A stretch of DNA of 64,000 nt from Hyphomicrobiaceae bacterium. Lineage in GTDB: Bacteria > Pseudomonadota > Alphaproteobacteria > Rhizobiales > Hyphomicrobiaceae. The number at the start of each line of letters is the position of its first letter. Within the stretch, counting starts at the first letter, position 1. The notes under the pieces were generated by a model. It saw only the letters and a program-made list of their open reading frames with translations. It was not told the DNA's origin and made no database searches. Made by a program: the position numbers and the translations under genes. This document shows positions 62,439 to 64,000 of this stretch, in pieces. Location: assembly GCA_022844225.1 (NCBI GenBank), contig JALHMC010000006.1, forward strand, positions 62,001-126,000. Direction: 5' to 3'.

Positions 62439-64000
62439 TCAAGAGCCGAACACGACCGCCGGATCCTTCACGACGCGGCGTACGTCGCCCTGCCGAAGGG
62501 TGAGGCCGCGACGGTCGAAGTGCTCGAGGATCTGGATGCCGACGTTGCGCCCCGAGCCGGCGCGGTCGCGGAACTCGGCGGCCGAAAACGTCTTGGCTTC
62601 GTTGCTCTCGGCGAGTTCACCAGCCATCCGACCCAACTCGAGCAAGGCCGGCTTCAGGAAGAAGCGATCGCTCGCGACTTCCACGACCGCGCCCATGCGC
62701 GCCATCGTTTTCAGGAGCTTGCGCACGACCGCAATGGGCTGCCCCGTCGCCTCCGAAAGCTCGCGCACCTGCGGTGGCCGGTAGCGATTATCGCCGCCGA
62801 TCGCCGCCTCGATCCGTTCCCAGAGGCGCTGGTCGTTGGCACCCAGGCTCGACGAATGACTGGCGAGACGCACGAGCCCGCCCTGCGCAACGATCTCACC
62901 CGCCGGTGCCAGCATCGCGAGCGCGGCCTTGAGCTGCGGACGCGTCAGGCGCGTCGGAATCCCAAGGCGCAACGCATCTTCGGCCATACCGGGACGCTCG
63001 GGCGAGGCCCTGTGGAACTGCCCCAACCGCTCCACGATCTCCCGCCCGAGTTTCTCGACGGTAGCCGGCGCTGCGGCGTAGCGATGGCCTTGCAGGTCCG
63101 CAACCGCGGGCTGGACCTCTTCGATCAAGCGGTCGGTCTCGCTAGGCGACAGCCCGCGCCCGATGGCGAACCCGGTCAGGTCGATGATGCCGGGTGGCAA
63201 TTCGATCAACTCGGCCAGCGCCATCTCGGCATCACGCTCTGCCATCGCAGCCAGCGCTGCGAGGCGGGCAGGCGCACGCCGGAACCTCTGCGGGGCTGCA
63301 GGATCGATCACCGCGCCGCCGCCCAATGTTCGTGCCCCGCCGGCATCGCGCGCTACGAAGCGATCGCCACACCGGACTGGAAGTGGGCTCGACGCCACGA
63401 TCTGCACGAGGCTGCTGGCCCCTGGCGCCAGCGTCTCCCCTTCGAGCAGCACGATGCGCGCCTCGATCTCGCTGGTGCCGACGTGCAGGTGCACGGGCGT
63501 CCAGGTGCGGAGGGCGCGCGTCTCGCTGTCCAGCAGGCGAAAGCGGGCATCGAACCGGGCGCTGGAGGAGCGCTGCTCGGGCGCTACGAGCCAGTCGCCG
63601 CGCGCCACCGATTGCCGGTCGACACCGGCGAGGTTGAGCGCGACGCGCTCTTCGGCAAGGCCCTTCTGCGAGGGTTGGCCGAGAGCATGAATGGTGCGCA
63701 CCCGCGCCTCGTTCCCGCTCGGCAGGGCGACGATCGTTTCGCCCACGCCAACCGTGCCAGAAACGATGGTGCCCGTCACCACTGTTCCCGCGCCGGCAAC
63801 TGTGAACGACCGGTCGATCGCCATGCGGAAGGCGCCACGCGTGGCACGCTCGGGGCGGCTCTGGGCTTCCTCGATCAAAGTCTCGCGGAGGCCGGCGATG
63901 CCATCACCGGTCGCGGCAGAGACGCGCACGATCGAAGCGGCGTCCAAAGACGTGCCGGCGAGCACCGCCCGGATCTCGCCCTCGACCTCGTCCAGCCGCG
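62439..64000 (-). CDS. selB: Selenocysteine-specific elongation factor SelB (3' part)
   Basis: The gene enters from the window end; 520 C-terminal codons are visible (reading frame open to 64000). The end of the GTPase domain (RVSAATGDGIAGLRETLIEE), beta-barrel domain II (FRMAIDRSFTVAGAGTVVTG, then VRTIHALGQPSQKGLAEERV) and domain III are present. Four C-terminal winged-helix repeats follow that bind the SECIS RNA (last one AEFRDRAGSGRNVGIQILEH, DRRGLTLRQGDVRRVV). This implies selenoprotein synthesis in the organism. selA would be expected beyond the window. Confidence 0.95.
   Translation of the reverse strand, partial: RLDEVEGEIRAVLAGTSLDAASIVRVSAATGDGIAGLRETLIEEAQSRPERATRGAFRMAIDRSFTVAGAGTVVTGTIVSGTVGVGETIVALPSGNEARVRTIHALGQPSQKGLAEERVALNLAGVDRQSVARGDWLVAPEQRSSSARFDARFRLLDSETRALRTWTPVHLHVGTSEIEARIVLLEGETLAPGASSLVQIVASSPLPVRCGDRFVARDAGGARTLGGGAVIDPAAPQRFRRAPARLAALAAMAERDAEMALAELIELPPGIIDLTGFAIGRGLSPSETDRLIEEVQPAVADLQGHRYAAAPATVEKLGREIVERLGQFHRASPERPGMAEDALRLGIPTRLTRPQLKAALAMLAPAGEIVAQGGLVRLASHSSSLGANDQRLWERIEAAIGGDNRYRPPQVRELSEATGQPIAVVRKLLKTMARMGAVVEVASDRFFLKPALLELGRMAGELAESNEAKTFSAAEFRDRAGSGRNVGIQILEHFDRRGLTLRQGDVRRVVKDPAVVFGS

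Noticed and set aside
1-64000. tRNA genes, CRISPR arrays, insertion sequences, prophage genes
   Set aside because: Reading the intergenic regions gave no T-loop consensus, no regularly spaced repeats and no transposase or integrase frame.

Overview
The window is GC-rich and densely coded, with no tRNA, rRNA, CRISPR array, transposase or phage gene that I can recognise. The gene order erpA / dgt-argS-SPOR protein-nagZ-scpA-scpB, the many Bug-type (TctC-like) solute receptors and the many acyl-CoA dehydrogenases point to an alphaproteobacterium, most likely Hyphomicrobiales or a close relative. I did not identify a species.\n\nLayout. 0-3.4 kb: a tripartite tricarboxylate transporter (TctC-TctB-TctA) with the end of an upstream TctC paralogue and a signal-peptide-only TctC remnant. 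3.4-7.2 kb: a fatty or alicyclic acyl-CoA operon (acyl-CoA dehydrogenase, DUF1330, SDR, second acyl-CoA dehydrogenase). 7.3-18 kb: a mixed metabolic block (peptide-type ABC receptor, class I fumarase/tartrate dehydratase alpha subunit, YqaA, DapA-like aldolase, MFS, zinc alcohol dehydrogenase, GST, phosphoesterase, aldo/keto reductase, DMT exporter, and the matching dehydratase beta subunit 7.4 kb from its alpha partner). 18-19.3 kb: small secreted Tyr/Arg/His-rich proteins on the minus strand, one of them broken. 19.5-26.7 kb: CaiB-type CoA transferase, AbrB-type membrane protein, SDR, then ECH and a paired acyl-CoA dehydrogenase operon on the minus strand. 26.9-28.7 kb: two half-size YeeE/YedE sulfur permeases and a GlcG/HbpS-like protein.\n\n28.7-46.5 kb is the conserved housekeeping core: bactofilin, DUF455, single-Cys peroxiredoxin, large AsmA-like protein, ErpA, dGTPase, ArgS, SPOR protein, NagZ, ScpA, ScpB, RF3 and MtgA. 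After scpB the tatABC genes usual in relatives are absent and RF3 follows a poorly coding 340 bp gap. 46.5-53.5 kb: an MFS carrier and a complete five-gene oligopeptide-type ABC importer. At 53.52-53.69 kb two tandem nested palindromes with shared TAGTGT ends separate this importer from a CoA-thioester cluster (thioesterase, CaiB-like protein without the usual acidic residue, SDR, acyl-CoA dehydrogenase, and on the minus strand a Bug receptor, ECH and HSL-type esterase). 60.9-64 kb: a glutamine-amidotransferase-like hydrolase, a SET-domain protein and the 3' part of selB, which runs off the window.\n\nHow the genes work together: the flanks look like a scavenging catabolic repertoire. Carboxylates or peptides are imported by Bug/TTT and ABC systems, activated by CoA transferase, and oxidised by beta-oxidation-like enzymes. 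Two of the acyl-CoA dehydrogenase pairs look like heteromeric enzymes, because one partner carries the Q-x-H-G-G-x-G flavin loop and the other the candidate catalytic Glu and the C-terminal GGT/SxEI motif. No transcription factor is recognisable in the 64 kb. No single undescribed system is proven. The strongest leads are the heteromeric dehydrogenase pairs, the split dehydratase, the altered CaiB protein, the Tyr-rich secreted cluster and the paired palindromic elements.
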